Below are positions 35,942-44,537 of a stretch of DNA of 64,000 nt, in pieces; positions within the stretch are counted from its first letter, which is position 1, and each line of letters starts with the position of its first letter. A program made the translations under genes and the position numbers. Where the stretch lies: the NCBI GenBank assembly GCA_963666935.1, contig OY762936.1, forward strand, positions 1,054,001 through 1,118,000. The letters are read 5' to 3'. Under the pieces are notes generated by a model. That model made no database searches. It was not told the DNA's origin and saw only the letters and a list, made by a program, of their open reading frames with translations. The stretch is from G963666935 sp963666935. GTDB lineage: Bacteria; Bacillota; Clostridia; Christensenellales; CAG-138.

Positions 35942-37177
35942 ATGAAATCTTGGACCAGAACCATAATATATATAACAGCCATTGTTCTGGTTGTTGCTCT
36001 CATATCTTCGGCAGTAACGGTGATGGTCATGAACCGAGCAAAAAAAGATACCGTTGTTATGACCACAGAAGAATACAATCAACTCAGCGCTCTTATGGCG
36101 CTTAAGGATATCATGAAAAAAATCCAGAGCGACTACTACGAGGCGCCGCCTTCTGAGGCGCAGATGCTGGAGGGAGCCGCCAACGGAATCGTGGATACGC
36201 TGGACGATCCCTATGCAAGGTACTATACCAACGAGGAATATGAGGATTACATCTCCACTGTGAATGGTGAATACCAAGGGCTTGGAATTTTGATTGGGCA
36301 GCCGGATGATGTGGGGTCCAAGGTGCTGGATGCGTACGAAGGCAATCCGGCAGCCGAGGCGGGTGTATTAACGGGCGATATCATTACGCATGTGAATGGA
36401 GAGCTCGTGGCGAACATGATGCTGGAAGACCTTCGGGCACTGGTGAACGTGTCTCCGGGCGAAACCGTGGTCCTTACGGTGCTGCGCGCAGGTGAATCCA
36501 TGGACTTTTCGGTGGTAAGCGGCACCGTGAACATTAAACGGGTCGAATCTTACCTTTACAATGAGCGAACCGGCTACATTCGGATCAGTATGTTTACGGG
36601 AACCTGCGCGGAAGAATTCAATGAGGCCATCAAAGACCTTAAGAGTCGCAACATGAGGTCGCTGGTGATTGACCTGCGGGATAATCCGGGCGGTTCTCTG
36701 GATACTGTTGTGTCGGTTGCGGAAAACCTGCTGGGCAAAGGTCAACTGATCGTAAGCGTTGGTTCTGCCGACAGCAAGGATGAAACCGTATACAAAGCCG
36801 TTGGCAAAGCAATTGATGTGCCGCTGGCGATTATTGTTAATGAGAATTCGGCATCCGCAAGCGAAATTCTGGCGGCGGCCGTACAGGATAACGGAGTGGG
36901 AAAAATTATTGGAACCACTACCTATGGCAAGGGCATCGTACAAACGACCTCCATGCTGGACAACAACGGCGGATGGTTAAAAATCACTACGGATGCCTAC
37001 TATACGCCTTCGGGCAAAAACATCCATGGCGTCGGTGTTACGCCGAATATTCAGGTGGCGCTTGCGGACGATTTGCAGGGTAAGGCGGTGACGGAAATCG
37101 CGCAAGAAGAAGATGCCCAGCTTTGGGCGGCGCTGGACTATGTGCGTGCCGCCGCGAACGGTACTTGGGAAGAGTAA
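35942..37177 (+). CDS. ctpB: S41-family carboxyl-terminal processing protease (CtpB-like)
   Basis: 411 residues. An N-terminal signal anchor (about 8-29), a cap region, a PDZ domain (about 105-190, EYQGLGILIG to LRAGE) and the tail-specific protease core with the catalytic Ser in SASASE (303-308) and Lys330 in YGKGIVQ. In spore formers CtpB cleaves SpoIVFA and triggers pro-sigma-K processing; BofA, which inhibits that step, is encoded 3.6 kb away. Whether this copy has that role is inference. Confidence 0.9.
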   Translation: MKSWTRTIIYITAIVLVVALISSAVTVMVMNRAKKDTVVMTTEEYNQLSALMALKDIMKKIQSDYYEAPPSEAQMLEGAANGIVDTLDDPYARYYTNEEYEDYISTVNGEYQGLGILIGQPDDVGSKVLDAYEGNPAAEAGVLTGDIITHVNGELVANMMLEDLRALVNVSPGETVVLTVLRAGESMDFSVVSGTVNIKRVESYLYNERTGYIRISMFTGTCAEEFNEAIKDLKSRNMRSLVIDLRDNPGGSLDTVVSVAENLLGKGQLIVSVGSADSKDETVYKAVGKAIDVPLAIIVNENSASASEILAAAVQDNGVGKIIGTTTYGKGIVQTTSMLDNNGGWLKITTDAYYTPSGKNIHGVGVTPNIQVALADDLQGKAVTEIAQEEDAQLWAALDYVRAAANGTWEE

Positions 37178-37182
37178 AAGAC

Positions 37183-37218
37183 AATACCACCGGATCGGTC
37201 CGGTGGTATTTTTCTTTT
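37183..37218 (+). terminator. Terminator of the S41 protease gene
   Basis: Perfect stem AATACCACCGGA (37183-37194) with its complement (37199-37210), loop TCGG, then TTTCTTTT. Confidence 0.9.
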
Positions 37219-37241
37219 GGCGTTCGCCTTGTGTGCATGAA

Positions 37242-37451
37242 TTAATGATTGTCGGTATGCCTTTCACCATCTCTGCGGAATAATAGGGAGATTCCCCATA
37301 TGCCGGCCAAACCCACCAGAGTGTAAATAATACGGGCAAATGTGCCGTTCATACCGCCGAAAATGCTTGCTACCAGATCAAACTGAAACAGGCCGATGAG
37401 TCCCCAGTTCAGTGCACCAATGATCACAAGTATCAATGCAATAGTGTCCAT
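37242..37451 (-). CDS. DUF378-type small membrane protein
   Basis: 69 residues, two helices. The start TIALILVIIGALNWGLIGLF and the section ARIIYTLVGLAGIWGISLL are the DUF378 pattern. Function unknown. Start ATG at 37451 after AAAGGAGC. It lies 67 bases beyond the start-side of no other gene and may be monocistronic. Confidence 0.88.
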   Translation of the reverse strand: MDTIALILVIIGALNWGLIGLFQFDLVASIFGGMNGTFARIIYTLVGLAGIWGISLLFRRDGERHTDNH

Positions 37452-37518
37452 TTGATCCGCTCCTTTGTTTTGATGGGCTTAGCATATGCAGGAATGAGGA
37501 TCAAATACATGGAAAAAA

Positions 37519-37791
37519 TTACTTTTTCTTTTCGTTGAACAGTTCCACTTCAAATTTTTCGAAGGCGATCGGCTCCATAAAATCCTCTTGCCGGAAGGTG
37601 ACTCTGGAAAAATTCACGATATCCTGAATGTGTTTATTTAACAGGATCGGAACTGCCAAATCCAGTTCTCGGCACAGGTTGCTGATGGGTATCAACCAGC
37701 TCTGAATATCATATCTGGTTTTGAAATCAAGCTCCTGTACCACGTCTTTTTGAATTTTTCCGTCTGAACGGAGGATTCCCCAAATTTTCAT
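37519..37791 (-). CDS. Small conserved-looking protein of unknown function
   Basis: 90 residues, soluble and charged, no signal or helix hairpin. AAAGGA lies ten bases before the ATG. The sequence has ordinary protein composition (KIWGILRSDGKIQKD at the start, lysine-rich KKK end) but I do not know the family. Same strand as the zinc-ribbon/SH3 gene upstream of it, with a hairpin between them. Confidence 0.7.
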   Translation of the reverse strand: MKIWGILRSDGKIQKDVVQELDFKTRYDIQSWLIPISNLCRELDLAVPILLNKHIQDIVNFSRVTFRQEDFMEPIAFEKFEVELFNEKKK

Positions 37792-37813
37792 TTACGATGT
37801 TTCCTTTATAAAC

Positions 37814-37838
37814 AAGCGGCAGTATCATACTGCCGCTT
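37814..37838 (-). terminator. Hairpin behind the zinc-ribbon/SH3 gene
   Basis: Perfect 11-bp stem (37814-37824 with 37828-37838) and a three-base loop. The minus-strand tract after it is only GTTTAT, so termination may be partial. Confidence 0.6.
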
Positions 37839-37854
37839 ATTTCATTTTTTATTC

Positions 37855-39606
37855 TTACGAAATCGTAAGGTAATTTGTCGCAACGAACAAGATCTGTTCG
37901 TTGTATTCTATCATACTCCAGTCGGAACCCATATCTTTGATGTAGGAAACTTTAGTTCCGTTGGCCAGTTTTGTAACGACGGTCCCAGAGGAAGAGTCAG
38001 TGCTTCGGGCGTTCAGGTTGTCGGTGTTCACCGTGGCGGTCTTTGTAATGTAGGTAGTAGGATCGCCCACAGAATTCAGGTATACCTTAGATGCATAAGC
38101 CTCGGTGTTGTTGTAGATGATCTTGCTCCAGTCGTTCCCCACGTCAGATTCGATCACATAAACCTTTTGGCACAGCGCAAGGGTTCCCAACTTGGTGCCG
38201 TCGGACGAAGGTTCGCTTCTTACGTTGAGTTTATCGGTATTGGCATAGGCGATCAGCGTTGCGGCGGAGGTTGCGGCGCCCGTATTTGTGTTTGTGCTAC
38301 TGGGTAGATTTGTCTGGGTAGCCGACGCCGTATATGTAATGTCAAACGTCTGACGGGCGATGGCATACCCGTTCTTGCGGGCTTCTACGTTAACCGTATT
38401 AGTACCCGCACTCGGTAGAGTATAGGTGCTTTCAAACTTGCCAGTCTCATCCACGGTAAGCTGCACATCGTTTACGTAGACAGACGCAGTGGTATCGTCT
38501 ATGACACCGGACATGGGAACTTCAAGGCTGTCTGCAGTGAACGACGGTGTGTTGGGGGAAGTGACGGTAAGCGTAAGCGTGGGAACGGTGATGATGATGG
38601 GTTCATAGAACACCACGGGATACTCCGTTCCATCCTTTGCGATGACGGTCACGTCCGGATAAATTTCTACCGTGGCCCCGTCTACGGGTTCACTGGGGAT
38701 CCAAACCTGTTCGGGAATGCACAGTGTTATAGACTTACCGGTCACTGGGGATTCCTTGACGATTGATCCGCCCTCAAAATGAACAGTGCTGTTCTTCTTG
38801 GCAAAAACGGTGATGTTGTAAGCGGCCTCGCCCGTGGAGGTGGTCGTGGGTTCCACTACTACGTCTTTGGTGATGGGAGACTTGCTGAACAGGCTGCCGA
38901 AGTCCACATTTTTCGCAATGAGCACGCTTCCAAGCACTACAATTGCCACGATGAGCACGCCTGCAACAATCCAAAACAGAGGAGAATTGTTCTTGCGCTT
39001 TCTGCTGTGTCCGCGGCTCTTGCCGCTGCTGCGCCGGGGCGGACTTGGCGCATCCTCATCTTGGTCGCTATGGTAGGAGAACATGCTCTCGTCAATCGGG
39101 TCCGCATAGCGGATGGCTGCCGCTGGCGAAGGAGTCTGCGCGGGCTGCTCTTGTGCATAGCTGGCCGAAGCGGCCGCGGGCGCAAACGCCAGTTTGGCGC
39201 CGCAGGTGTTGCAAAAACGCTGCCCATCCGCCAGAGGGGAACCGCACTTGGGACAAGGGATAACTGCATTTGCATAAGTGCGGACGGAGTTGAGCTTAGC
39301 GGCTCCCGGTCGGGGAGGCACTGATGCGGGGTTGGAAGCTGAGGCAAGTTCACCAGAAAACCCCGGTTCCGCTTCGTTTGTGAGATATTCTTCCGGCACA
39401 TCGTCTTCGCTGACACTGTTCGCGCTGAAATCCGGCTTTGACCATGTGGGGGAATTGACAAAACTCCATGCATTCGGAGCCGACGATTTGTCCGCGGCCG
39501 CCTTTTCACTGGAGGTGTCTTTCGCATCCGGGGTGAGAGGTTCAGCGCAGTTCTTGCAGTATTCGAGGTAGTCCTCGTTGTACGCGCCGCACACCTTACA
39601 TTTCAT
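37855..39606 (-). CDS. Zinc-ribbon membrane protein with two extracellular SH3-like domains
   Basis: 583 residues. Two cytosolic zinc ribbons (CKVC..CKNC at 3-20 and CPKC..CNTC at about 117-135) are joined by Pro/Ser/Ala-rich linkers, followed by a basic stretch and one membrane helix (about 212-234). Outside come beta-rich Ig-like regions and two bacterial SH3 domains (about 455-515 and 525-583) with DKLNVRSEPS and DNLNARSTDS, which usually bind peptidoglycan. It may link a cytosolic signal to the wall. Function otherwise unknown. It stands alone with its start facing folT. Confidence 0.8.
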   Translation of the reverse strand: MKCKVCGAYNEDYLEYCKNCAEPLTPDAKDTSSEKAAADKSSAPNAWSFVNSPTWSKPDFSANSVSEDDVPEEYLTNEAEPGFSGELASASNPASVPPRPGAAKLNSVRTYANAVIPCPKCGSPLADGQRFCNTCGAKLAFAPAAASASYAQEQPAQTPSPAAAIRYADPIDESMFSYHSDQDEDAPSPPRRSSGKSRGHSRKRKNNSPLFWIVAGVLIVAIVVLGSVLIAKNVDFGSLFSKSPITKDVVVEPTTTSTGEAAYNITVFAKKNSTVHFEGGSIVKESPVTGKSITLCIPEQVWIPSEPVDGATVEIYPDVTVIAKDGTEYPVVFYEPIIITVPTLTLTVTSPNTPSFTADSLEVPMSGVIDDTTASVYVNDVQLTVDETGKFESTYTLPSAGTNTVNVEARKNGYAIARQTFDITYTASATQTNLPSSTNTNTGAATSAATLIAYANTDKLNVRSEPSSDGTKLGTLALCQKVYVIESDVGNDWSKIIYNNTEAYASKVYLNSVGDPTTYITKTATVNTDNLNARSTDSSSGTVVTKLANGTKVSYIKDMGSDWSMIEYNEQILFVATNYLTIS

Positions 39607-39795
39607 AAAAATTACCCTCCTACGGACTATTCATGGTTATTATAGCAAATACAGGTATTTATGAAAACACTTTTGCAAGTAAATAATTAAAACAAATCAT
39701 GAATTACACAGAAAACAACCTATTATACTATAAATCATGGGTTAAAAAAATATGGACAGGAAAATGATCTTGGTGTAAACTACGAGGGTAAAAAA
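39607..39795. other. Intergenic region before the THF riboswitch
   Basis: AT-rich. I see only the folT promoter at its right end; the left part must hold the minus-strand promoter of the zinc-ribbon gene, which I could not fix. Confidence 0.5.
39753..39781 (+). promoter_or_regulatory. folT promoter
   Basis: TGGACA (39753-39758), a 17-base spacer and TAAACT (39776-39781), about 15 bases before the riboswitch. Confidence 0.55.
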
Positions 39796-39965
39796 GCAGA
39801 GTAGGGTATTGCGCGTTTGCGGAATCCGCATTGAGTGCCGTCCGAACGGGGAGTTGTCGGGTGGACGAAAAGCATTATGCTTGCGGTGTGATACTCGAAT
39901 CCCGCTGCTACATAGGGAGAAAGGCTTCCTTTATGTGGTGCGAGAAATTTTCAAGGAGGCTTTTT
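39796..39965 (+). promoter_or_regulatory. Tetrahydrofolate riboswitch and expression platform of folT
   Basis: Aptamer about 39796-39908: P1 GCAG with CTGC, conserved AGTAGGGTATTGCGCGTT, GGGGAGTTGTCGG, GCGGTG and ATCCCGC, in the order of the THF-I class. Downstream, AAAGGCTTCCTT (39920-39931) can pair over 12 positions with AAGGAGGCTTTT (39953-39964), hiding the ribosome site AAGGAGG and ending in T5. So high THF probably blocks folT translation, transcription, or both. Confidence 0.85.
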
Positions 39966-39968
39966 ATC

Positions 39969-40505
39969 ATGGAGCAAAATGGATCAACGAACGTCAGCCC
40001 CTATACGAAAAAAATCGTCGTCTGCGCCCTTTTGATTGCGCTGAGCGTGGTACTGAGTGGAATGCTGAGCGTTCCCGTTATGCCGCTGGGAACCTATTCT
40101 TTGAAAATCGGTCTGGGGATGCTCCCGGTTTTGATTGCTTCGGCCCTGTTCGGGCCGCTGTACGGCGGCATGGTGGGCGGGCTTGCCGACCTTCTTCAGG
40201 CACTGATATTCCCTAAGGGTGCGTACATGCCTTGGTTCACGGTGGTTGGCACCCTATTTGGCGTCATTCCGGGGCTTTTCTTCCTCAAGAAGCGGCGGGT
40301 GACGTTTGGGCGGCTTTTGGGTGCCGTCGCAACAGGACAGGCTATCTGTAGCGTAGGACTCAACACGCTGCTGCTGGTATGGCTCTACGGATCGCCCTGG
40401 CAGATCGTTTATACCAGAATGATTAATCAGGCAGTGATGATTCTGCTATATACGGTGCTTGCATATGCAATTATCCGCTTGCTTCGGGACAAAAAAGTTA
40501 TATAA
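39969..40505 (+). CDS. folT: Folate-specific ECF transporter S component
   Basis: 178 residues with about six helices. S-component pattern: basic start, KKIVVCALLIALSVVLS, then GMLPVLIASALFGPLYGGMVG. Substrate folate is inferred from family resemblance and the THF riboswitch upstream. S components work with a shared EcfAA'T module that is not encoded here. The ATG at 39969 has AAGGAGG at 39953-39959; the longer frame from 39831 only reads through the riboswitch. Confidence 0.9.
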   Translation: MEQNGSTNVSPYTKKIVVCALLIALSVVLSGMLSVPVMPLGTYSLKIGLGMLPVLIASALFGPLYGGMVGGLADLLQALIFPKGAYMPWFTVVGTLFGVIPGLFFLKKRRVTFGRLLGAVATGQAICSVGLNTLLLVWLYGSPWQIVYTRMINQAVMILLYTVLAYAIIRLLRDKKVI

Positions 40506-40560
40506 TTGATACATAGGGTGAATACTTCGTACCAAAAGTGAAAAGTGCGGAGGAACCCAA

Positions 40561-40752
40561 ATGAACCATATGCTTGAAATCACGGCGCTTGCGCAGGTAA
40601 GGCGCGCGCTGGTGGAATGGAAAAAGACGCAGAATTACTTTGAAAGTGTAAAGGATGAGGATCTCGTCGATTACGCCGTTTACGAAATGGAGGCGGCGCG
40701 GCGGAAATATATGCTGCTTTTAAAGCGATATGCGGCAGCAGAGCATCAGTAA
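40561..40752 (+). CDS. yaaL: YaaL-type small protein (DUF2508)
   Basis: 63 residues, helical and charged, with YFESVKDEDLVDYAVYEMEAARRKYMLLLK, shortened here from the DUF2508 core. In Bacillus subtilis yaaL lies directly before bofA, the same order as here. Function unknown. GGAGG lies before the ATG; the stop overlaps the bofA ribosome site. Confidence 0.85.
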   Translation: MNHMLEITALAQVRRALVEWKKTQNYFESVKDEDLVDYAVYEMEAARRKYMLLLKRYAAAEHQ

Positions 40753-40762
40753 GGAGGAACCT

Positions 40763-41026
40763 ATGATTACTTTGGTGACGGCTTTGACCTTCGCGGCGGG
40801 AATTTTTGTGATATGGCTTGTCTGCAAACTGCTGGCATGGCCGCTAAGGATCCTTTGGAAGCTTCTGATCAACGCCGTCATCGGCGCTGCGATCCTCCTG
40901 TTGGTGAACTTGGTGGGCGGCGTGGTTGGGTTTGCGGTGGCAATTACGCCCATTTCGGCGCTGGTTGCGGGAATTTTCGGAATTCCGGGCGTGATCGTGC
41001 TCATCATTCTTGCACTGTTGTTCTAA
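40763..41026 (+). CDS. bofA: Pro-sigma-K processing inhibitor BofA
   Basis: 87 residues, three hydrophobic segments. In Bacillus BofA holds the membrane protease SpoIVFB inactive in the mother-cell-derived forespore membrane. Typical section: KLLINAVIGAAILLLVNLVGG and ITPISALVAGIFGIPGVI. ATG at 40763 after AAGGAGG (40751-40757). It supports a sporulating organism. Confidence 0.88.
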   Translation: MITLVTALTFAAGIFVIWLVCKLLAWPLRILWKLLINAVIGAAILLLVNLVGGVVGFAVAITPISALVAGIFGIPGVIVLIILALLF

Positions 41027-41050
41027 GTAAATCTTGTTTGAGGTGGAGAA

Positions 41051-41782
41051 ATGAACGAACTGGATGTACTGAAAAAGATGATTCAAACATCCGGGCGTAT
41101 TGTGTTTTTCGGTGGTGCCGGTGTTTCTACGGAGAGTGGGATCCCCGATTTTCGAAGTGAGAATGGAATCTATGATGCGATACGTAAATTTGGGGAGAGG
41201 CCGGAGGCTTTGCTCAGTCGCTCCTTTTTCCTGAGCGAAACCGAGCGGTTTTTTCAGTATTATCGTAGCGCGCTGCTTCGGACGGATCTTTCGCCCAACG
41301 ATGCTCATAAGGCGTTGGCGAAACTGGAAGCGGGTGGAAGGCTCACCGCCGTGGTGACCCAGAATATCGATGGGCTGCATACCATGGCGGGCAGCAAAAA
41401 CGTCTATGAGCTTCACGGCAGCATCTATCGCAACCACTGCATGCAGTGCGGCAGGGCATATACGGTGCAGCAGATTCATTCGATGGATAACGTCCCCCGC
41501 TGCGATTGCGGCGGAATTATCAAGCCGGACGTAGTGCTCTATGAGGAGGGACTGGACGAAGCAATCCTCACGGGTGCCATCCGGCAGATTGCGCAGGCGG
41601 ATATGCTCATCGTGGGCGGCACGTCGCTGGCGGTTTATCCGGCGGCGGGGTTGATCAAATACTATCAAGGGAGCAGACTGGCGCTGATCAACAAAAGCGC
41701 CACGCCTTATGACAATCGGGTAAACCTGGTGATTCACGCGCCCATCGGCGAGGTGCTCAGGTCTGTGGTTTTGGATACTTGA
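41051..41782 (+). CDS. cobB: NAD-dependent protein deacylase (sirtuin)
   Basis: 243 residues. NAD-binding GAGVSTESGIPDFRS near 22-36, QNIDGLH near 103-109 with the catalytic His in ELHGS, and a zinc site from two pairs, CMQC and CDC. VGGTSLAVYPA closes the Rossmann fold. It removes acyl groups from lysines using NAD+. GGTGG lies before the ATG. Close downstream spacing to the CDF transporter suggests cotranscription. Confidence 0.95.
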   Translation: MNELDVLKKMIQTSGRIVFFGGAGVSTESGIPDFRSENGIYDAIRKFGERPEALLSRSFFLSETERFFQYYRSALLRTDLSPNDAHKALAKLEAGGRLTAVVTQNIDGLHTMAGSKNVYELHGSIYRNHCMQCGRAYTVQQIHSMDNVPRCDCGGIIKPDVVLYEEGLDEAILTGAIRQIAQADMLIVGGTSLAVYPAAGLIKYYQGSRLALINKSATPYDNRVNLVIHAPIGEVLRSVVLDT

Positions 41783-41798
41783 AGGAGAAGGCTGATTT

Positions 41799-42977
41799 AT
41801 GACGAAGCTACTGATTAAACTGTTTATCAAAAACCCGGATGCCGTGCAGAACGCAAAAGTGCGAAAAGCATACGGTGTTCTGGCAGGCTGTGTGGGAATT
41901 ATCGCCAACATGCTGCTCAGCGCCTCGAAGTTTTTCATTGGGATTCTAAGCGGAAGCATCGCGGTGCAGGCGGATGCGGTGAACAATTTGTCAGATATCG
42001 GTTCCAATGTCGTGACCCTCGTGGGGTTCAGAATGGCGGCGAAACCGGCGGATAAGGAGCATCCTTACGGCCATGGGCGGATGGAGTATGTCACCGCGAT
42101 GGTGATCGCATTTTTAATTCTTGTGGTAGGGTTTGAGCTGGGCAAAGAGTCTTTTTTAAAGATCCTCAATCCCACGCCGGTGGAGTTCAACGTGATGTCC
42201 ATGGCGGTGCTAGCGCTCTCCATTGTGGCAAAGCTCTGGATGGGTCTGTTCACCGCAGGGATCGGAAAGCGAATCCGTTCATCGGCCATGACTGCAGCCA
42301 CAAAGGACAGTCTTTTCGATATGATCAGCACGTCTGCCATTTTGATTTCTTCCATGATTGCCTATTTCTTCAAAGTCAATCTGGACGGCTATATTGGCGT
42401 CGTGGTAGCTGGATTTGTTCTCTATTCCGGCGCCGGTATTCTCAGGGATGCCGCCAGCCCGCTGATGGGGGAGGTTCCGCCGCCGGAGCTGGTAAAGGAG
42501 CTGATTGAGCGGCTTTTGGGCTATGATGGAATCATGGATCTACACGATCTTCTGGTGCATAGCTACGGCCCGGGCAGAACCATTGCCAGCGTCCATGCCG
42601 AGGTGCGGGCGGACTGCAATTTTTTGGCGATCCATGAGACCATCGACCGGGCCGAACGGGAAATCGGGAAGGCCATGGGCATGATGCTCACCATTCATAT
42701 GGACCCCGTGGAGACTGACAACCAGGTGTTGGACAGCGCTAGGGAGAAAATACGCGAAATTATCGCAGCAGTGGATGAGAAGATTATGTTCCATGATTTT
42801 CGCATGGTTCCCGGAGAAAAACAGAACAATCTGCTTTTTGATATCGTACTGCCCGCAGGTACCCCGGTCACCGAGCAGGAGCGGATTCTCTCGAGAATCG
42901 GCGAGGGCGCGCGGCTGGCGGATCCTACTTATTGCTGCATCATTGAGGTGGATTTTGATTATAGCGGGCGAATTTAA
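41799..42977 (+). CDS. Cation diffusion facilitator transporter
   Basis: 392 residues: six helices and a C-terminal cytosolic domain. Metal-site residues in QADAVNNLSDIGS and KDSLFDMIS, and the family motif KEHPYGHGRMEYV. Usually a Zn2+, Mn2+ or Fe2+ efflux antiporter; the metal cannot be told from sequence. RBS AAGGAGAAG before the ATG, 16 bases after cobB. Confidence 0.93.
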   Translation: MTKLLIKLFIKNPDAVQNAKVRKAYGVLAGCVGIIANMLLSASKFFIGILSGSIAVQADAVNNLSDIGSNVVTLVGFRMAAKPADKEHPYGHGRMEYVTAMVIAFLILVVGFELGKESFLKILNPTPVEFNVMSMAVLALSIVAKLWMGLFTAGIGKRIRSSAMTAATKDSLFDMISTSAILISSMIAYFFKVNLDGYIGVVVAGFVLYSGAGILRDAASPLMGEVPPPELVKELIERLLGYDGIMDLHDLLVHSYGPGRTIASVHAEVRADCNFLAIHETIDRAEREIGKAMGMMLTIHMDPVETDNQVLDSAREKIREIIAAVDEKIMFHDFRMVPGEKQNNLLFDIVLPAGTPVTEQERILSRIGEGARLADPTYCCIIEVDFDYSGRI

Positions 42978-43031
42978 CGCATTTTTTATATGAAAATTTA
43001 AAACAAACGAGATTACATGCTGCCATGTCGC

Positions 43032-43060
43032 TTGACTGGCAGTAATTTTTTCACTACAAT
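43032..43060 (+). promoter_or_regulatory. Promoter of the GlmU-like gene
   Basis: TTGACT (43032-43037), a 17-base spacer and TACAAT (43055-43060), about 65 bases before the start codon. Confidence 0.7.
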
Positions 43061-43125
43061 AGATAAGTACGAAAATTATTAATGACAAGACTGTGTGTAA
43101 TTTAAATATTAAGAAGGGATATGAA

Positions 43126-44391
43126 ATGAAAGCGATAACTGCAATCCTGCTTGCTGGCGGCAAGGGTACTCGTATGAAGTCGAAAAAGCAGAAAGTTTTG
43201 CATGATGTGTGCGGAAGGCCGCTCATATCCTGGGTTATAAAAAGCGTGCAGAAGAGCATTAGGGAGCGCCCTGTGGCGGTGGTGGGTTATGATGCGCAAA
43301 GCGTTATGGAGCATCTCGGGAAGAATGCCCGTTATGCCACCCAAAGCCACATTGGCTCTGTTGCGGATGCCGTAAAATGCGCCGTGGATACCATTGAGGA
43401 TGAGCGAGGCTATGTGCTGGTGCTGGCAGGCAATCTTCCTCTCATCAATTCGGAAACCGTGCATGCGCTGGCGCAGGCGGCGGAGGGCAATGCCGCGTCC
43501 CGGCTGATCTATTGCCATGAAGATGGCGAGGTCTGCATCTCCACCGCATATTGTTTTGAGATCCGCAAACTGCGGGAATGCATCGCGAAAAATCCAGAGG
43601 CCAAGGATGCCGAGCAGTACATCAAGTACCTGCGCAAAAATGAGGCTGCGGTCATTGATATCTACGGGCAGGATGTGGAATGCATGGATGTGGTGAGCCG
43701 GGCGGATCTGTGGGAGTGCAACTGTATCATGCAGCGCTACATCAATCAGCGCCATATGGATTCAGGGGTGTCCTTCATCGACCCCAACGCATCCTATATC
43801 GGAGCCGACGTGAGGATTGGCATGGATACCGTGATCTATCCCAACGTGATATTGGAAGGCAGTACTGCAATCGGAGAGAATTGTGTGATCTATCCGGGCT
43901 GCAGGTTTACAGATGTGATAGTGGGGAATCGCTGCACACTGCAGGCCGTGGTGGGCCAGGATGCCGTGGTGGATAGCGATTGCAAAATCGGTCCCTATGT
44001 GCGGTTGCGTCCCAACGCGCACCTGAAGTCCGGCTGCAAAATCGGAAATTTTGTAGAAATTAAGAATTCCACGCTGGGAAGCAACGGCAAGATCGCACAC
44101 CTGACTTATGTGGGCGACGCCGACGTCGGCAACAATATCAACATTGGCTGTGGCTGTGTCTTTGCAAACTATGACGACTTTGATAAGCACCGCACCAAGG
44201 TGGGGGACAACGTGTTCCTGGGCTGCCAGACGGCATTGGTGGCACCGGTGAAGGTGGGGAACGACGTGTATACCGCGGCCGGGTCCACCATTACCGAGGA
44301 TGTACCGGACGGGGCGCTGGCCATCGGCCGTTCCCGACAGGTCAACAAGCCGGGGTGGGTGGAGGAATTCCGAGGCAAACATAAAAAATAA
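43126..44391 (+). CDS. glmU: GlmU-like protein: intact acetyltransferase half, degenerate uridylyltransferase half
   Basis: 421 residues against about 455 in GlmU. The C-terminal left-handed beta-helix keeps the glucosamine-1-phosphate acetyltransferase residues: GPYVRLRP, GNFVEIKNS, AHLTYVGDADVG. The N-terminal nucleotidyltransferase half is altered: KSKKQKVLH has Gln22 for Pro, the GTGHA motif reads GSVADA, the Mg2+ aspartate is Asn103 (LAGNLPLI for YGDxPLI), the section that normally carries the uridine-contacting Gly and Glu is largely missing, and the second metal Asn motif GVNxR is not found. It may only acetylate. ATG at 43126 after AAGAAGGGA. Confidence 0.85.
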   Translation: MKAITAILLAGGKGTRMKSKKQKVLHDVCGRPLISWVIKSVQKSIRERPVAVVGYDAQSVMEHLGKNARYATQSHIGSVADAVKCAVDTIEDERGYVLVLAGNLPLINSETVHALAQAAEGNAASRLIYCHEDGEVCISTAYCFEIRKLRECIAKNPEAKDAEQYIKYLRKNEAAVIDIYGQDVECMDVVSRADLWECNCIMQRYINQRHMDSGVSFIDPNASYIGADVRIGMDTVIYPNVILEGSTAIGENCVIYPGCRFTDVIVGNRCTLQAVVGQDAVVDSDCKIGPYVRLRPNAHLKSGCKIGNFVEIKNSTLGSNGKIAHLTYVGDADVGNNINIGCGCVFANYDDFDKHRTKVGDNVFLGCQTALVAPVKVGNDVYTAAGSTITEDVPDGALAIGRSRQVNKPGWVEEFRGKHKK

Positions 44392-44537
44392 ACAGTGGTT
44401 GCCGTCATACCGACAGGCGAACCGAAGTAGGGGAACCATAAAAAAGTGTGTTGGATAATGCAGCGGCAAAACGTACAATGAATGCGTGGCGTTCATGCGT
44501 TGTTTGGTTGCTTAAAAACACGATAAGGAGAGCTTTA

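Noticed and set aside
39831..39968. N-terminal extension of folT
   Set aside because: It would translate the riboswitch; the ATG at 39969 has a strong ribosome site.
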